Shown: positions 8,396-16,846 of the stretch, in pieces
Layout of the letters: every line of letters starts with the position of its first letter
How positions within the stretch are numbered: the stretch's first letter is position 1
DNA from: Rubellimicrobium mesophilum DSM 19309
GTDB lineage: Bacteria; Pseudomonadota; Alphaproteobacteria; Rhodobacterales; Rhodobacteraceae
Assembly: GCF_000600335.2 (NCBI RefSeq)
Contig: NZ_KK088543.1
Location: 40,934 to 104,933 of the forward strand
Reading direction: 5' to 3'
Length of the DNA stretch: 64,000 nucleotides
Program-made: the position numbers and the translations under genes
Notes under the pieces: generated by a model
What the model saw: only the letters and a program-made list of their open reading frames with translations
Database searches by the model: none
Told to the model about the DNA's origin: nothing

Positions 8396-9232
8396 TCAGC
8401 CCTTCTTCACCAGCTTGGCCATGCCGGCCACGCCGCTCTCGCCCAGCGGGACGGTGGCGAAGGGGCCGCCCAGGCGCATCTGGGCGAGGTTCTGCGGGTC
8501 GGGCTTGGCGGCCTTGGCGAGGATGTCCGCCGCATGGTCCTCGGCGTTGTCCTTGGGGCGGTAGCCCAGGAACGAGACCTTGGCGTTCGAGACCGGCGCG
8601 CGGTCGTTGTTCGAGATGCCGAAGACGACGCAGAAGCCGGTCGTTGGCGCGTCCACTGCCCGCTCGACCATCTGGACGAGGTCGCCGCGCGAGAGCCACG
8701 TCCCCAGGGCGCGCGGGTTCTGCGGTTTCTCGGTGCCCGAGAAGATGCGGCAGCAGACGGCCTCCAGACCCCGCTTCTCCCAGTAGAGGCGGGCGAGGTC
8801 CTCGGTGAAGCATTTGCTCAGCCCATAGAAGGTGTCGGGGCGATGCGGGGCGTCGGTGTCGATGCCGGCGTTGGTCTCGTGCATCCCGACTGCGTGGACC
8901 GAGGAGGCGTAGACGACGCGGCGGGCGCCGGCTTTGTAGGCGGCCTCCCAGATCACGTAGGAGGAGAGGAAGTTGGGGCGGAGGAGCTCCTCGAAGGACC
9001 TCTCGTCGGGGATGGCGGCGAAGTGGACGACGACCTCGGCGCCCTCCATCAGGGGCGTGACCTGGTCCATCTCGGCGCAGTCGGCTCTGGCCCAGGTCTC
9101 GTTGGCGGCCAAGGGGCCGGTGGCGTCCTTGATGTCCACGGAGACGAGCTGTTCGCACATGCGTGACAGGGGCTCGCGGAGGCGGGAGCCGAGGTCGCCC
9201 GCGGCGCCGGTGAGGACGATCTTCTTGAGCAT
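8396..9232 (-). CDS. NAD-dependent SDR oxidoreductase, uronate-dehydrogenase-like
   Basis: A 278-residue extended short-chain dehydrogenase. The N-terminal glycine motif GAAGDLG binds NAD; YASSVHAVG and the catalytic YGLSK (Tyr-x-x-x-Lys) follow at about residues 112-140. The C-terminal motif FLGYRPKDNAED and overall layout match uronate dehydrogenase (Udh), which oxidises uronic acids to aldarolactones. ATG 9232 is chosen because the Rossmann motif starts a few residues later. It is ten bases downstream of the flavoprotein gene, in the same transcription unit as HyuB. The specific substrate cannot be told from sequence. Confidence 0.8.
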   Translation of the reverse strand: MLKKIVLTGAAGDLGSRLREPLSRMCEQLVSVDIKDATGPLAANETWARADCAEMDQVTPLMEGAEVVVHFAAIPDERSFEELLRPNFLSSYVIWEAAYKAGARRVVYASSVHAVGMHETNAGIDTDAPHRPDTFYGLSKCFTEDLARLYWEKRGLEAVCCRIFSGTEKPQNPRALGTWLSRGDLVQMVERAVDAPTTGFCVVFGISNNDRAPVSNAKVSFLGYRPKDNAEDHAADILAKAAKPDPQNLAQMRLGGPFATVPLGESGVAGMAKLVKKG

Positions 9233-9242
9233 GGGCGTTCCC

Positions 9243-10430
9243 TCAGATGATGGCGCGCTCGCGCAGCGGTTCGCGGCGGAGGACGCGGTCGTAGCCGAGC
9301 GGGGAGAGGTCGAGGCTGCGGTAGGCGCCATGGACGATCAGCTCCGCGAGGCCCCGGCCCACGGCGGGGGCCTGCTGGAAGCCATGGCCGGAGAAGCCGT
9401 TGGCGAAGAGGAAGTTCGGCACCTCGGGCGAGGGCCCCAGCACCGCGTTCTGGTCGAGCGTGTTGTAGTCGTACTGGCCGACCCAGGTGTGCAGGACCTT
9501 GAGGCGCTCGAAGGCGGGGACGCGGGCGGCGAGGTGCGGCCAGATGTGCTCCTCCCAGATGGCATGGTCCATGTGGAAGTCCTCGGGGTCTGCGGCCGGG
9601 TCGGGGTCGGGCGAGCAGCCGGCCAGGAAGTTGGCGCCGTCGGGCCGGAAGTGGACGCCCGTGGGGTCGATGGTGAGGGGCAGGTCCTTGGTGATGGGCT
9701 CGGCGCAGGCGAAGAGGACGGAGTAGCGCTTGCGCGGCTCCACTGGCAGGTCGAGGCCGACCATCCGGGCCATGCGCGAGCCGCGCGTGCCGGAGGCGTT
9801 CACCACCGTGCCCGTGCCGACCGTCGGGCCCGAGGCGAGGCGCACGCCGGTCACGCGGCCGTTCGCCATGTCGAAGCCCGTGACCTCGTCCTGGATATAC
9901 TCCACGCCCATCTGGCGGGCCTTGCGGCGGAACCAGTCGAAGACGCTGGTGCCGTCGAAGTAGCCCTCGTCCACCGCGTTGTGCGAGCCGCAGAGGATGT
10001 CGCCCACCTCGAACCAGGGCCATTCGGCCTTGATCTCGTCGGGGCCTAGGATGCGGGTCGCGGCGCCGAGGCGGTTCTGCATGACCGCGTTGTCGCGCAG
10101 CACCTCGGCGAAGGCGGGATTGTCGGCGAGGTAGAGGTAGCCGAAGCTCTGGAGCCTGATGGCCGGGGCCTCGGGGTCCTGCATCCAGTCGCGGAAGTTG
10201 TGGATGAACTCGGCGGCGAAGCGGGAGACGAGGACGTTCACCTCGGACCCGAACTGCTGGCGGATCGAGGAATGGGAGAGCGAGGAGGCGGCCTGGGCGT
10301 AGGTCGGGTCGCGCTCGATCACGAGGATGCGGCCCTTGAAATCGGGGTCGCGCATCGTCCACCAGGCGACCGAGGAGCCGATCATGGCGCCGCCGACGAT
10401 CACCACGTCGTAGGAGGAGTGCTGGGGCAT
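9243..10430 (-). CDS. FAD-dependent oxidoreductase (DAO/sarcosine-oxidase-like)
   Basis: A 395-residue DAO-superfamily flavoprotein. It has the N-terminal FAD motif VVIVGGAMIGSSVAWW, the downstream Glu for ribose binding (VIERD), and the serine-rich ASSLSHSSIRQQF segment typical of sarcosine/dimethylglycine-oxidase-like proteins. The C terminus has NFLFANGFSGHGFQQAPAVG, the second FAD contact. It presumably oxidises a secondary amine or amino acid. Its ATG overlaps the hyuB stop by one base (TGATG), so it is coupled to HyuB. This pairing suggests that a product of the ATP-dependent hydantoinase/oxoprolinase-type step is oxidised next. Confidence 0.85.
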   Translation of the reverse strand: MPQHSSYDVVIVGGAMIGSSVAWWTMRDPDFKGRILVIERDPTYAQAASSLSHSSIRQQFGSEVNVLVSRFAAEFIHNFRDWMQDPEAPAIRLQSFGYLYLADNPAFAEVLRDNAVMQNRLGAATRILGPDEIKAEWPWFEVGDILCGSHNAVDEGYFDGTSVFDWFRRKARQMGVEYIQDEVTGFDMANGRVTGVRLASGPTVGTGTVVNASGTRGSRMARMVGLDLPVEPRKRYSVLFACAEPITKDLPLTIDPTGVHFRPDGANFLAGCSPDPDPAADPEDFHMDHAIWEEHIWPHLAARVPAFERLKVLHTWVGQYDYNTLDQNAVLGPSPEVPNFLFANGFSGHGFQQAPAVGRGLAELIVHGAYRSLDLSPLGYDRVLRREPLRERAII

Positions 10431-12055
10431 CACGCCTCCCACCCGTAGTCGCGCTTGGCCGCCTCCTCGGAGACGTAGCCGAGGCGCACGTCGCGGGCGA
10501 CGGCCTGGAGGTCGCGTTGGGAGGGCTCGCCCATGCCGCCGCCGCCGGGGAAGGCGAGCTGGACGGTCTGGCCCTCGGGCACCTGGAAGCGGGCCTTGGC
10601 GGGGTATTGGGTGCCGTCGGAGAGCTGGACCACCGTCGGGCCGCCGGGCGCGCCGCCCTTGCGGCCGCGCGCGGGGAACTTCATGCGGTCGAGCTGGGCG
10701 CGGAACTCCATGGCGAAGCCGTCGCGGGGGCCGACCTCCATGAACTGGCCGAGGCCGCCGCGGCTCTGGCCCGCGCCGCCCGAGTCGGGGCGGAGCTCCT
10801 TGCGGTGGATGACGACGGGGCCGGCGTGCTCGGTGGCCTCGACGGGCATGGTCATCACGCCCGAGGGGAAGGCCGTGGCGTTGAGGCCGTCGAGCGTGGG
10901 GCGGGCGCCGGTGCCACCGGAGTTGAAGGTCAGCACCTCGGACCGCTCGCCGTTGGGGCCACGGAGCGAGACCTGGAAGTTGCAGAGCGCGCCCGCGCCC
11001 TCGGCGGGGACCATGTCGGGGACGATCTGGTCGAAGGCGCCGAACACCGTGTCGGGGATCAGGTGGCCGATGACGTGGCGCAAGGACACCGGATGCGGGC
11101 GCTTGGCGTTGACGATGGTGTTCTCGGGCGCGCTGACGCGGAAGGGGGCGAGGGAGCCCGCGTTGTTCGGCACCTCGGGCGCGATGGCGATCTTGAGGGC
11201 GTAGGCGGCGTAGGCGACCGTGTAGATGAAGGGGACGTTGATCCCCTTGGGGTCGGGTGCGGAGCAGCCGGTGAAGTCGACGTGGACGTGGTCGGGGTGG
11301 GTCTCGACGGTGCAGGCGAGCACGATGGGCGTCGCGTAGCCGTCCGTGGTCATGGTGTTGGAGGCCTTGGCGCGCGGCAGCCTCGCGATGGCCTGCACGG
11401 TCGCGTCGTGGGAGGCGTCGACGATGAAGTCGGCGAGCGCCTCGATATCGGGGAGGCCGTATTCGTCGAGCATGGAGCCGAGGCGGCGGAGGCCCACCTC
11501 GTTGCAGGCGGCCAGCGCGTAGATGTCGCCGATCACCTGATCGGGCTCGCGGGTGTTGACGCGGAGCATCTGGATCAGGGTCTTGTTGACCTCGCCCTTG
11601 TCGGCGAAGCGGATGATCGGGATCTGGAGGCCTTCCTCGTAGATCGACTCGCCGTCGGCGCCGAAGCCCCGGCCGCCGATGTCCACGACGTGGGCGGTGC
11701 AGGCGAAGTAGGCGACCAGTTGGCCCTTGTGGAAGACCGGCGTGACCACGGTGATGTCGTGGAGGTGGCCGGTGCCCATCCAGGGGTCGTTGGTGACGTA
11801 GACGTCGCCCTCGGCCATCGTGTCGGTGCCGATCTCGCGCATGAAGTGGGCGACGGCGGCGGCCATGGCGTTGACGTGGCCCGGCGTGCCGGTCACGGCC
11901 TGGGCGAGCATCCGGCCGCGCCGGTCGTAGATGCCGGCGGAAAGGTCGCCGGCCTCGCGCACGGAGGTCGAGAAGGCGGTGCGGATGAGGGCCTGCGCCT
12001 GCTCCTCCACGATGGAGATCAGGCGGTTCCACATGATCTGGTTCTGGACGCTCAT
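10430..12055 (-). CDS. hyuB: hydantoinase/oxoprolinase B subunit (HyuB family)
   Basis: A 541-residue HyuB-family protein. The N-terminal IVEEQAQALIRTAFS and RRGRMLAQAVTGTPGHVNAM segments, the HVVDIGGRG motif and the C-terminal glycine-rich SGGAGQSRGGLGQ with GGGGMGEP are characteristic. With HyuA it forms ATP-dependent hydrolases such as N-methylhydantoinase, 5-oxoprolinase or, in some lineages, acetone carboxylase relatives. It lies 245 bp downstream of hyuA with its own promoter-like element (12103-12135) and is followed directly by the flavoprotein gene. Which cyclic amide is used is not known. Confidence 0.9.
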   Translation of the reverse strand: MSVQNQIMWNRLISIVEEQAQALIRTAFSTSVREAGDLSAGIYDRRGRMLAQAVTGTPGHVNAMAAAVAHFMREIGTDTMAEGDVYVTNDPWMGTGHLHDITVVTPVFHKGQLVAYFACTAHVVDIGGRGFGADGESIYEEGLQIPIIRFADKGEVNKTLIQMLRVNTREPDQVIGDIYALAACNEVGLRRLGSMLDEYGLPDIEALADFIVDASHDATVQAIARLPRAKASNTMTTDGYATPIVLACTVETHPDHVHVDFTGCSAPDPKGINVPFIYTVAYAAYALKIAIAPEVPNNAGSLAPFRVSAPENTIVNAKRPHPVSLRHVIGHLIPDTVFGAFDQIVPDMVPAEGAGALCNFQVSLRGPNGERSEVLTFNSGGTGARPTLDGLNATAFPSGVMTMPVEATEHAGPVVIHRKELRPDSGGAGQSRGGLGQFMEVGPRDGFAMEFRAQLDRMKFPARGRKGGAPGGPTVVQLSDGTQYPAKARFQVPEGQTVQLAFPGGGGMGEPSQRDLQAVARDVRLGYVSEEAAKRDYGWEA

Positions 12056-12102
12056 GGCTTACCTCCTGTTCCTGACGAGCTGAGGACAGATTCGCAGGGC
12101 GG

Positions 12103-12135
12103 GGTTAACGAAGTCTGACGGCAACGGGCGTTGCG
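12103..12135 (-). promoter_or_regulatory. bipartite upstream element B (shared with aldehyde dehydrogenase gene)
   Basis: Plus-strand reading: GGTTAACG (12103-12110), an 11-base gap with central TCTGA, then CAACG-GG-CGTTG (12122-12133) and CG. This matches the element at 6328-6360 in blocks and spacing. It ends 48 bases before the hyuB start on the minus strand. Confidence 0.5.
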
Positions 12136-12255
12136 CGGGACGGAGTGGTGGGCGCGCAAGTAGCTGATCGGATTGGGAGAAAGTATTAAGGCGCGTTAAC
12201 CAGGAGCGGGTGGCGCCTAGATGTTGTGGCGGGTGCGGGCGAATCGATGGGACGT

Positions 12256-12280
12256 CAAAATTCTTCGGTGAAGAATTTTG
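12256..12280. promoter_or_regulatory. perfect AT-rich inverted repeat downstream of hyuA
   Basis: CAAAATTCTTC (12256-12266) and GAAGAATTTTG (12270-12280) form an 11-bp perfect stem with a three-base spacer. It lies 20 bases after the hyuA stop and about 200 bases upstream of hyuB. Its AT content stands out in this GC-rich DNA. It is either an operator or an unusual terminator. Confidence 0.5.
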
Positions 12281-12300
12281 GCGCGGCGAGGGCGCGCGCA

Positions 12301-14367
12301 TCAGCCGGGCCGCCGGATGTCGAGCACGCCATCGGCGCGGCCGGTGACGGTGAAGCCGCGCGGGACGATGACCGTCGTCTCGGCCTCGGTGACGGCGAGG
12401 GGGCCGTCGGCCATCGTGCCGTCCGTGAGGCGTTCTCGCGGGATGGACTGGCCGTCGGCCCAGGCACCGGCGACGGGGTCGAAGAGGCGGCGGGGCGTGC
12501 CCTCGGCCCTGTCGCTCGCGGTCGCGTCGGGCGTCGGCTGGGCGGCGGCGAGGGGCGTGGAGGCGTTGACGGCCCAGACGGTGATCTCGATGGGGAGGCC
12601 CTCGACGGCGCGGCCGAAGAGGGCGGCGTAGTCCTGCGTGAAGCGGTCGCGCAGGGCCTCCGTCGTGGGATTCGCGGTCAGGTCGGCGTCGAGCGCCACC
12701 GGGATCTCCCAGCCCTGGCCCTTGTAGCGCATGAAGAGCTTGGCGTCGGTGAGGATCGTGGCGTGTGCGTCGCAGGAGCGGACGAAGGCGGAGGCTTCCT
12801 CGGCGAGGTCCGACAGGATCGACTTGGCCGTCGCGCCGTCGAAGGCGTCGAGGCGCATGTAGACGGAGCGGGTGGCCTCGAAGGCGTAGGGGGCGCGGAG
12901 GAAGCCGATGGCGGAGCCGACCCCGGCGCCCGGGGGCACGAGGAGGCGGGTGATGCCGAGCTTCTCGCAGAGTCGCCCGGCGTGGAGGGGCGCGGCGCCG
13001 CCGAAGGCGATCATGGTGTAGTCGGCGAGGTCCTCGCCGTTCTCGACGGCATGGACGCGGGCGGCGTTGGCCATGTTCTCGTCCACCACCTCGGAGACGC
13101 CGAAGGCGGATTGGACGGGGTCCATGCCGAGGCGGTCGCCCACCTCGGCGCGGAGGGCGGCCTCGGAGCGGTCGGGGTGGAGGGGGATGGTGCCGCCCGC
13201 GAAGTTGTCGGGGTCGAGGCGGCCGAGGACGAGGTCGGCGTCGGAGACGGCGGGGCGCAGGCCGCCGCGCCCGTAGGCGGCGGGGCCGGGCTCGGAGCCG
13301 GCGCTCTCGGGGCCGACGCGGATCTGGCGCATGGAGTCGACGTGCGCGAGGGAGCCGCCGCCCGCGCCGATCTCCACCATGTCGATGACGGGGATGCTGA
13401 TGGGCATCCCGGAGCCCTTCTTGAAGCGGTAGCTTCGCGCGACCTCGAAGACGCGGGCGGTCTTGGGGGTGAAGTCGCGGATCAGGCAGATCTTGGCGGT
13501 GGTGCCGCCCATGTCGAAGCTCAGGACCTTGTCGAGGCCATGGCGGCGGGCCACGTCGGCGGCGAAGATCGCGCCCCCGGCGGGGCCGGATTCGACGAGG
13601 CGGACCGGGTATTGCGCCGCCGTCTCGATGGAGACGATGCCGCCGCCGGAGTGCATCAGGAAGATGGGGCAGGTGGCGCCCTCATCGGCCAGCCGGGACG
13701 CGAGGCGGCCAAGGTAGCTCTCCATCATCGGCTTGACGTAGGCGTTGGCGCAGGTGGTGTTGAAGCGCTCGTATTCCCGCATCTGGGGGGAGACGTCGCT
13801 CGACAGGGACACGCTGAGGTTCGGGAGCTTCTCGGCCAGCACCTCGCGCACGAGGCGCTCATGGTCGGGGCGGAGGTAGCTGTGGAGGAAGCCCACGGCC
13901 ACGGAATCGAAGCCCTGGAGCTTCTCGGCCAGAGCCTCGATGTCGGCGCGGTCGAGCGGGTGGAGGACGTTGCCGCCGGCGTCCACGCGCTCCTTCAGGG
14001 TGAAGCGGTGGTCGCGGGGGATCAGCGGCTCGGGCAGGACGAGGTTGAGGTCGTACTGCTCGAAGCGGCTTTCGGTCCGCATCTCGATCACGTCGCGGAA
14101 GCCCTCGGTGGTGATGAGGGCGGTGCGGGCGCCGCGACGCTCGATGAGGGCGTTGGTGGCGAGCGTGGTGCCGTGGATGATCCTGGTGAGGACGGAGGGC
14201 GAAAGGCCCGCCTTGCGGCAGACCTGGCGCATCCCGTCGAGGATCGCGTCCTCGGGCGCGGCGTAGGTCGTGAGGACCTTGGTGGAGAAGAGACGCCCGC
14301 CCGTTTCGAGCACAACGTCCGTGAAGGTGCCGCCGATATCGACGCCGAGATTTGCGCTATCCGTCAT
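12301..14367 (-). CDS. hyuA: hydantoinase/oxoprolinase A subunit (HyuA family)
   Basis: A 688-residue HyuA-family protein with an actin/hexokinase-like ATP fold. The N-terminal phosphate motif NLGVDIGGTFTDVVLE is followed by IIHGTTLATNALIERRGART at about residue 62. A second nucleotide motif, FDMGGTTAKICLI, occurs near residue 290. A C-terminal domain (EGLPIEITVWAVNA) completes the family layout. It acts with HyuB in ATP-dependent ring opening of a cyclic amide (established for the family). It is the first gene of the minus-strand block. A 245-bp gap with a hairpin and promoter-like element separates it from hyuB, so subunit expression may be set separately. Confidence 0.9.
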   Translation of the reverse strand: MTDSANLGVDIGGTFTDVVLETGGRLFSTKVLTTYAAPEDAILDGMRQVCRKAGLSPSVLTRIIHGTTLATNALIERRGARTALITTEGFRDVIEMRTESRFEQYDLNLVLPEPLIPRDHRFTLKERVDAGGNVLHPLDRADIEALAEKLQGFDSVAVGFLHSYLRPDHERLVREVLAEKLPNLSVSLSSDVSPQMREYERFNTTCANAYVKPMMESYLGRLASRLADEGATCPIFLMHSGGGIVSIETAAQYPVRLVESGPAGGAIFAADVARRHGLDKVLSFDMGGTTAKICLIRDFTPKTARVFEVARSYRFKKGSGMPISIPVIDMVEIGAGGGSLAHVDSMRQIRVGPESAGSEPGPAAYGRGGLRPAVSDADLVLGRLDPDNFAGGTIPLHPDRSEAALRAEVGDRLGMDPVQSAFGVSEVVDENMANAARVHAVENGEDLADYTMIAFGGAAPLHAGRLCEKLGITRLLVPPGAGVGSAIGFLRAPYAFEATRSVYMRLDAFDGATAKSILSDLAEEASAFVRSCDAHATILTDAKLFMRYKGQGWEIPVALDADLTANPTTEALRDRFTQDYAALFGRAVEGLPIEITVWAVNASTPLAAAQPTPDATASDRAEGTPRRLFDPVAGAWADGQSIPRERLTDGTMADGPLAVTEAETTVIVPRGFTVTGRADGVLDIRRPG

Positions 14368-14427
14368 GGTGGCGCGGACGCTAGCCGCGCGCCCGGGGGA
14401 AGTGAACCCCCCGGGGCGGCACGGACG

Positions 14428-16092
14428 TCAGGTCGCCGAGGCCATGCCGGGCTGGCGGGAGGAGCCGGGCTCGCCCAGCGCCTCGGGGGCGACGGCGACG
14501 GGGGCCTTGGACTGCAGGTAGACGAAGCCGTGGGCGGGGAGGCGCACGGAGGTCCCCTTCACCTCGGCCTGGGAGGGGCCGACGGGCAGCGCTTCGGCCG
14601 AGAGGGTGAGGCGCAGGGGCCGTTCGCTCAGGTTGAAGAGGCAGGTCAGGTGCTGGTCGCCATGGCTGCGCCGGAGGCCGAGGATCGGCTCGGGGAGGTC
14701 GAGGAAGTCGGTGGTGCCGAGGCGGAGCGCCTCGTGGGACTTCCGGAAGGCGAGCGAGGAGCGGTAGGCATGGAGGACGCTGTCGTTCCTCGCCTCCTGC
14801 AGGTCCACGGCGCGGGCGGCCTGGGGCTCCTTGACGGGGAGCCAGGGGAGGCCGGTCGAGAAGCCGGCGTTGGTCTGGTCGTGCTCCCAGACCATGGGCG
14901 TGCGGGCGCCGTCGCGGCCCTTGATCTCGGGCCAGAAGGCGACGTAGCCGAGGTCGCGGAGCTCGTGGAACTCGATGTCGGTCTCGAGCTGGCCCAGCTC
15001 CTCGCCCTGGTAGAGGCCGAGCGTGCCGGGGAAGCTCGTCAGGAGGGCGATGCTCTGCCTGGCCACGGCATCCACGTCGCCGCCGGGCTTGGTCCAGCGC
15101 GTCGCGTGGCGCGTCACGTCGTGGTTCGAGAAGCTCCAGCAGGGCCAGCCGTTCGGGGCGCGTTCCAGGAAGCGCGAGATGCGCGAGCGGAAGTGCTCGG
15201 CCGTGTGGTCGTGGCTCAGGAACTCGAAGGAATAGGCCATGTGCAGCTTGTCGCCGCCCGATGTGTATTCGGCCATGATGTCGATCTGGCGCGCGGCCTC
15301 GCCGACCTCGCCCACCATCATGATGTCCTTGTACTGGTCGGTGAGCCGGCGCATCCGCTGGAGCACCGCGATGTTCTGCGGGCGGGTCTTGGAGAAGCGG
15401 TGGTCCTGCGCCTCGTAGGGGTTCGCGGGGAACTCGATCCAGTCGGAGGGCGGGTTGTCGCGGAGCTGGCGGTCGTGAACGAAGAAGTTGACGGTGTCGA
15501 GGCGGAAGCCGTCCACGCCGCGGTCGAGCCAGAACTTCATCGAATCGAGGAGCGCGTCCACGACCTCCTCGTTGTGGAAGTTGAGGTCGGGCTGCTCGGT
15601 CAGGAAGTTGTGGAGGTAGTATTGCCGGCGGCGGGCCTCGAAGTGCCAGGCGGAGCCGCCGAAGACCGAGAGCCAGTTGTTGGGCGGCGTGCCGTAGGCC
15701 TTGGGATCGGCCCAGACATACCAGTCGGCCCGGGGGTTCACGCGGTCCTGGCGGGATTCCTTGAACCAGGGGTGCTGGTCCGAGGTGTGCGAGAGGACCT
15801 GGTCGATGATGACCTTGAGGCCGAGCCTATGCGCCTCGGCCACCAGGGCGTCGAAGTCCTCCAGCGTCCCGAAGAGCGGGTTCACGGCCGTGTAGTCCGA
15901 CACGTCGTAACCCATGTCGCGGTCGGGCGAGGCGAAGAACGGGGAGAGCCAGATGGCGTCCACGCCGAGGCTCGCCACATGGGGGAGGCGCCGGGTGATG
16001 CCGGGCAGGTCGCCCACCCCGTCGCCGTTCGAATCCTGGAACGACCGGGGATAGACCTGATAGATCACCGCGTCTCGCCACCATTCACGCAT
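14428..16092 (-). CDS. GH13 alpha-glucosidase
   Basis: A 554-residue glycoside hydrolase of family 13, the alpha-glucosidase/oligo-1,6-glucosidase group. The N-terminal VIYQVYPRSFQDSNGDGVGDL is diagnostic. Catalytic regions are visible in order: DQVLSHTSDQHPWF, GFRLDTVNFF (nucleophile Asp, about residue 200), MMVGEVG (acid/base Glu) and FSNHDVTRH (transition-state Asp). There is no signal peptide, so it acts in the cytosol on imported di- or oligosaccharides. The start at 16092 has GGGGGTG upstream; starts at 16110 and 16128 are also possible. No transporter is adjacent. It is 60 bp upstream of hyuA on the same strand. Confidence 0.9.
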   Translation of the reverse strand: MREWWRDAVIYQVYPRSFQDSNGDGVGDLPGITRRLPHVASLGVDAIWLSPFFASPDRDMGYDVSDYTAVNPLFGTLEDFDALVAEAHRLGLKVIIDQVLSHTSDQHPWFKESRQDRVNPRADWYVWADPKAYGTPPNNWLSVFGGSAWHFEARRRQYYLHNFLTEQPDLNFHNEEVVDALLDSMKFWLDRGVDGFRLDTVNFFVHDRQLRDNPPSDWIEFPANPYEAQDHRFSKTRPQNIAVLQRMRRLTDQYKDIMMVGEVGEAARQIDIMAEYTSGGDKLHMAYSFEFLSHDHTAEHFRSRISRFLERAPNGWPCWSFSNHDVTRHATRWTKPGGDVDAVARQSIALLTSFPGTLGLYQGEELGQLETDIEFHELRDLGYVAFWPEIKGRDGARTPMVWEHDQTNAGFSTGLPWLPVKEPQAARAVDLQEARNDSVLHAYRSSLAFRKSHEALRLGTTDFLDLPEPILGLRRSHGDQHLTCLFNLSERPLRLTLSAEALPVGPSQAEVKGTSVRLPAHGFVYLQSKAPVAVAPEALGEPGSSRQPGMASAT

Positions 16093-16172
16093 CTGCTTCA
16101 CCCCCGCCATGCTGCATCGCGGCGCCATATCGTGCTTCGCGGCCGGCGGCTAGGTGATTAACGCGGCGTAAG

Positions 16173-16619
16173 TCAGTGGACGGCGGCAGGCCGCTCCGAC
16201 GATGCGAGAGCCGAGCGGAGCGCGAGGCCCGCCATCTGCGCGAGGTGGACGAGGGCGGGGGCGAGGTCGGGGCGCACCATGCAGCAGGCCAGCATCAGCG
16301 CGTCCTCGCGCTCGCCCTCGGTGGCGGTCTGGACGAGCTGCGCGAAGGCGGCCTCGTCGGCGCCGAGGCAGGGACAGCCGCCGCCATGGCGCATGAGCGG
16401 GCGGCGGCAGGAGGCGAGGCAATGGCGGCAGAGCGCGTCGAAGGCCCGCGCGGCGCGCTCGCCCCGGTCCTCGCCCAGGGCCCAGCCGAGATCCTCGGCC
16501 AGCGCCTCGGCGCCGCCGTCGCACCAGCGCCGCAGCGCGCGGACGGAGAGGCCTTCGAGCGGCGGCAGGGTGTCAAGGTGCCCGACCGGGGCGCTGCCCT
16601 GGAGATGCGCGCTGCTCAT
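16173..16619 (-). CDS. Cys-rich hypothetical protein co-transcribed with hemP
   Basis: A 148-residue protein that I do not recognise. Its middle holds CRHCLASCRR, then HGGGCPCLG and later LACCM, a spacing of cysteines and histidines that could bind a metal or Fe-S cluster (inference). The rest is alanine-rich and probably helical, with no membrane segment. Its ATG overlaps the hemP stop by four bases (ATGA), so both are translated from one mRNA and share the iron-type operator upstream of hemP. Context suggests a role in iron or haem handling. Confidence 0.65.
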   Translation of the reverse strand: MSSAHLQGSAPVGHLDTLPPLEGLSVRALRRWCDGGAEALAEDLGWALGEDRGERAARAFDALCRHCLASCRRPLMRHGGGCPCLGADEAAFAQLVQTATEGEREDALMLACCMVRPDLAPALVHLAQMAGLALRSALASSERPAAVH

Positions 16620-16783
16620 TTGGTGAGGATCAGCTTGCCCGCGCGGGTGATGCGCAGGGTGTAGGCCTGTCCGTCGAGCACGATCCGCGCCAGCCCCGTG
16701 GGGCCTGTGAGGTCGCGGGCGTCGTGGGTCGGGGTCGGGAGGACAGAGGGCGGCAGGGGCGGGACGAGGGAGATCGGGACCAT
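16616..16783 (-). CDS. hemP: hemin uptake protein HemP
   Basis: A 55-residue protein with the compact HemP signature at its end: ARIVLDGQAYTLRITRAGKLILTK. The N-terminal half is a proline-rich tail (VPPLPPSVLPTPTHDARDL). HemP proteins are small iron-regulated factors linked to haem uptake; in some bacteria they act as regulators of haem-transport genes. ATG 16783 is the only good start. The gene overlaps the downstream Cys-rich gene by ATGA and is preceded by a promoter with an Iron-Rhodo-box-like site at 16852-16866. Confidence 0.9.
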   Translation of the reverse strand: MVPISLVPPLPPSVLPTPTHDARDLTGPTGLARIVLDGQAYTLRITRAGKLILTK

Positions 16784-16846
16784 CGAGAAGCCTCGGATAC
16801 GGGGACGGGCGATGGCTTTCCCGGGTGGCCGGGATGGCTAAAGAGG

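Noticed and set aside
9243..12032. 929-residue minus-strand frame spanning hyuB and the flavoprotein
   Set aside because: Its first half is Arg/Pro/His-rich noise in the wrong frame for HyuB; only the last 395 residues are the true flavoprotein.
12186..12201. TTAA-N6-TTAA resembling a CtrA site
   Set aside because: The CtrA consensus needs a seven-base gap (TTAA-N7-TTAA); here it is six and there is no cell-cycle gene nearby.
12226..16161. 1311-residue plus-strand open frame opposite hyuA and the alpha-glucosidase
   Set aside because: It is Gly/Glu/Val/His-rich antisense text with no family features; the minus-strand genes have clear motifs. GC-rich codon bias removes antisense stops.
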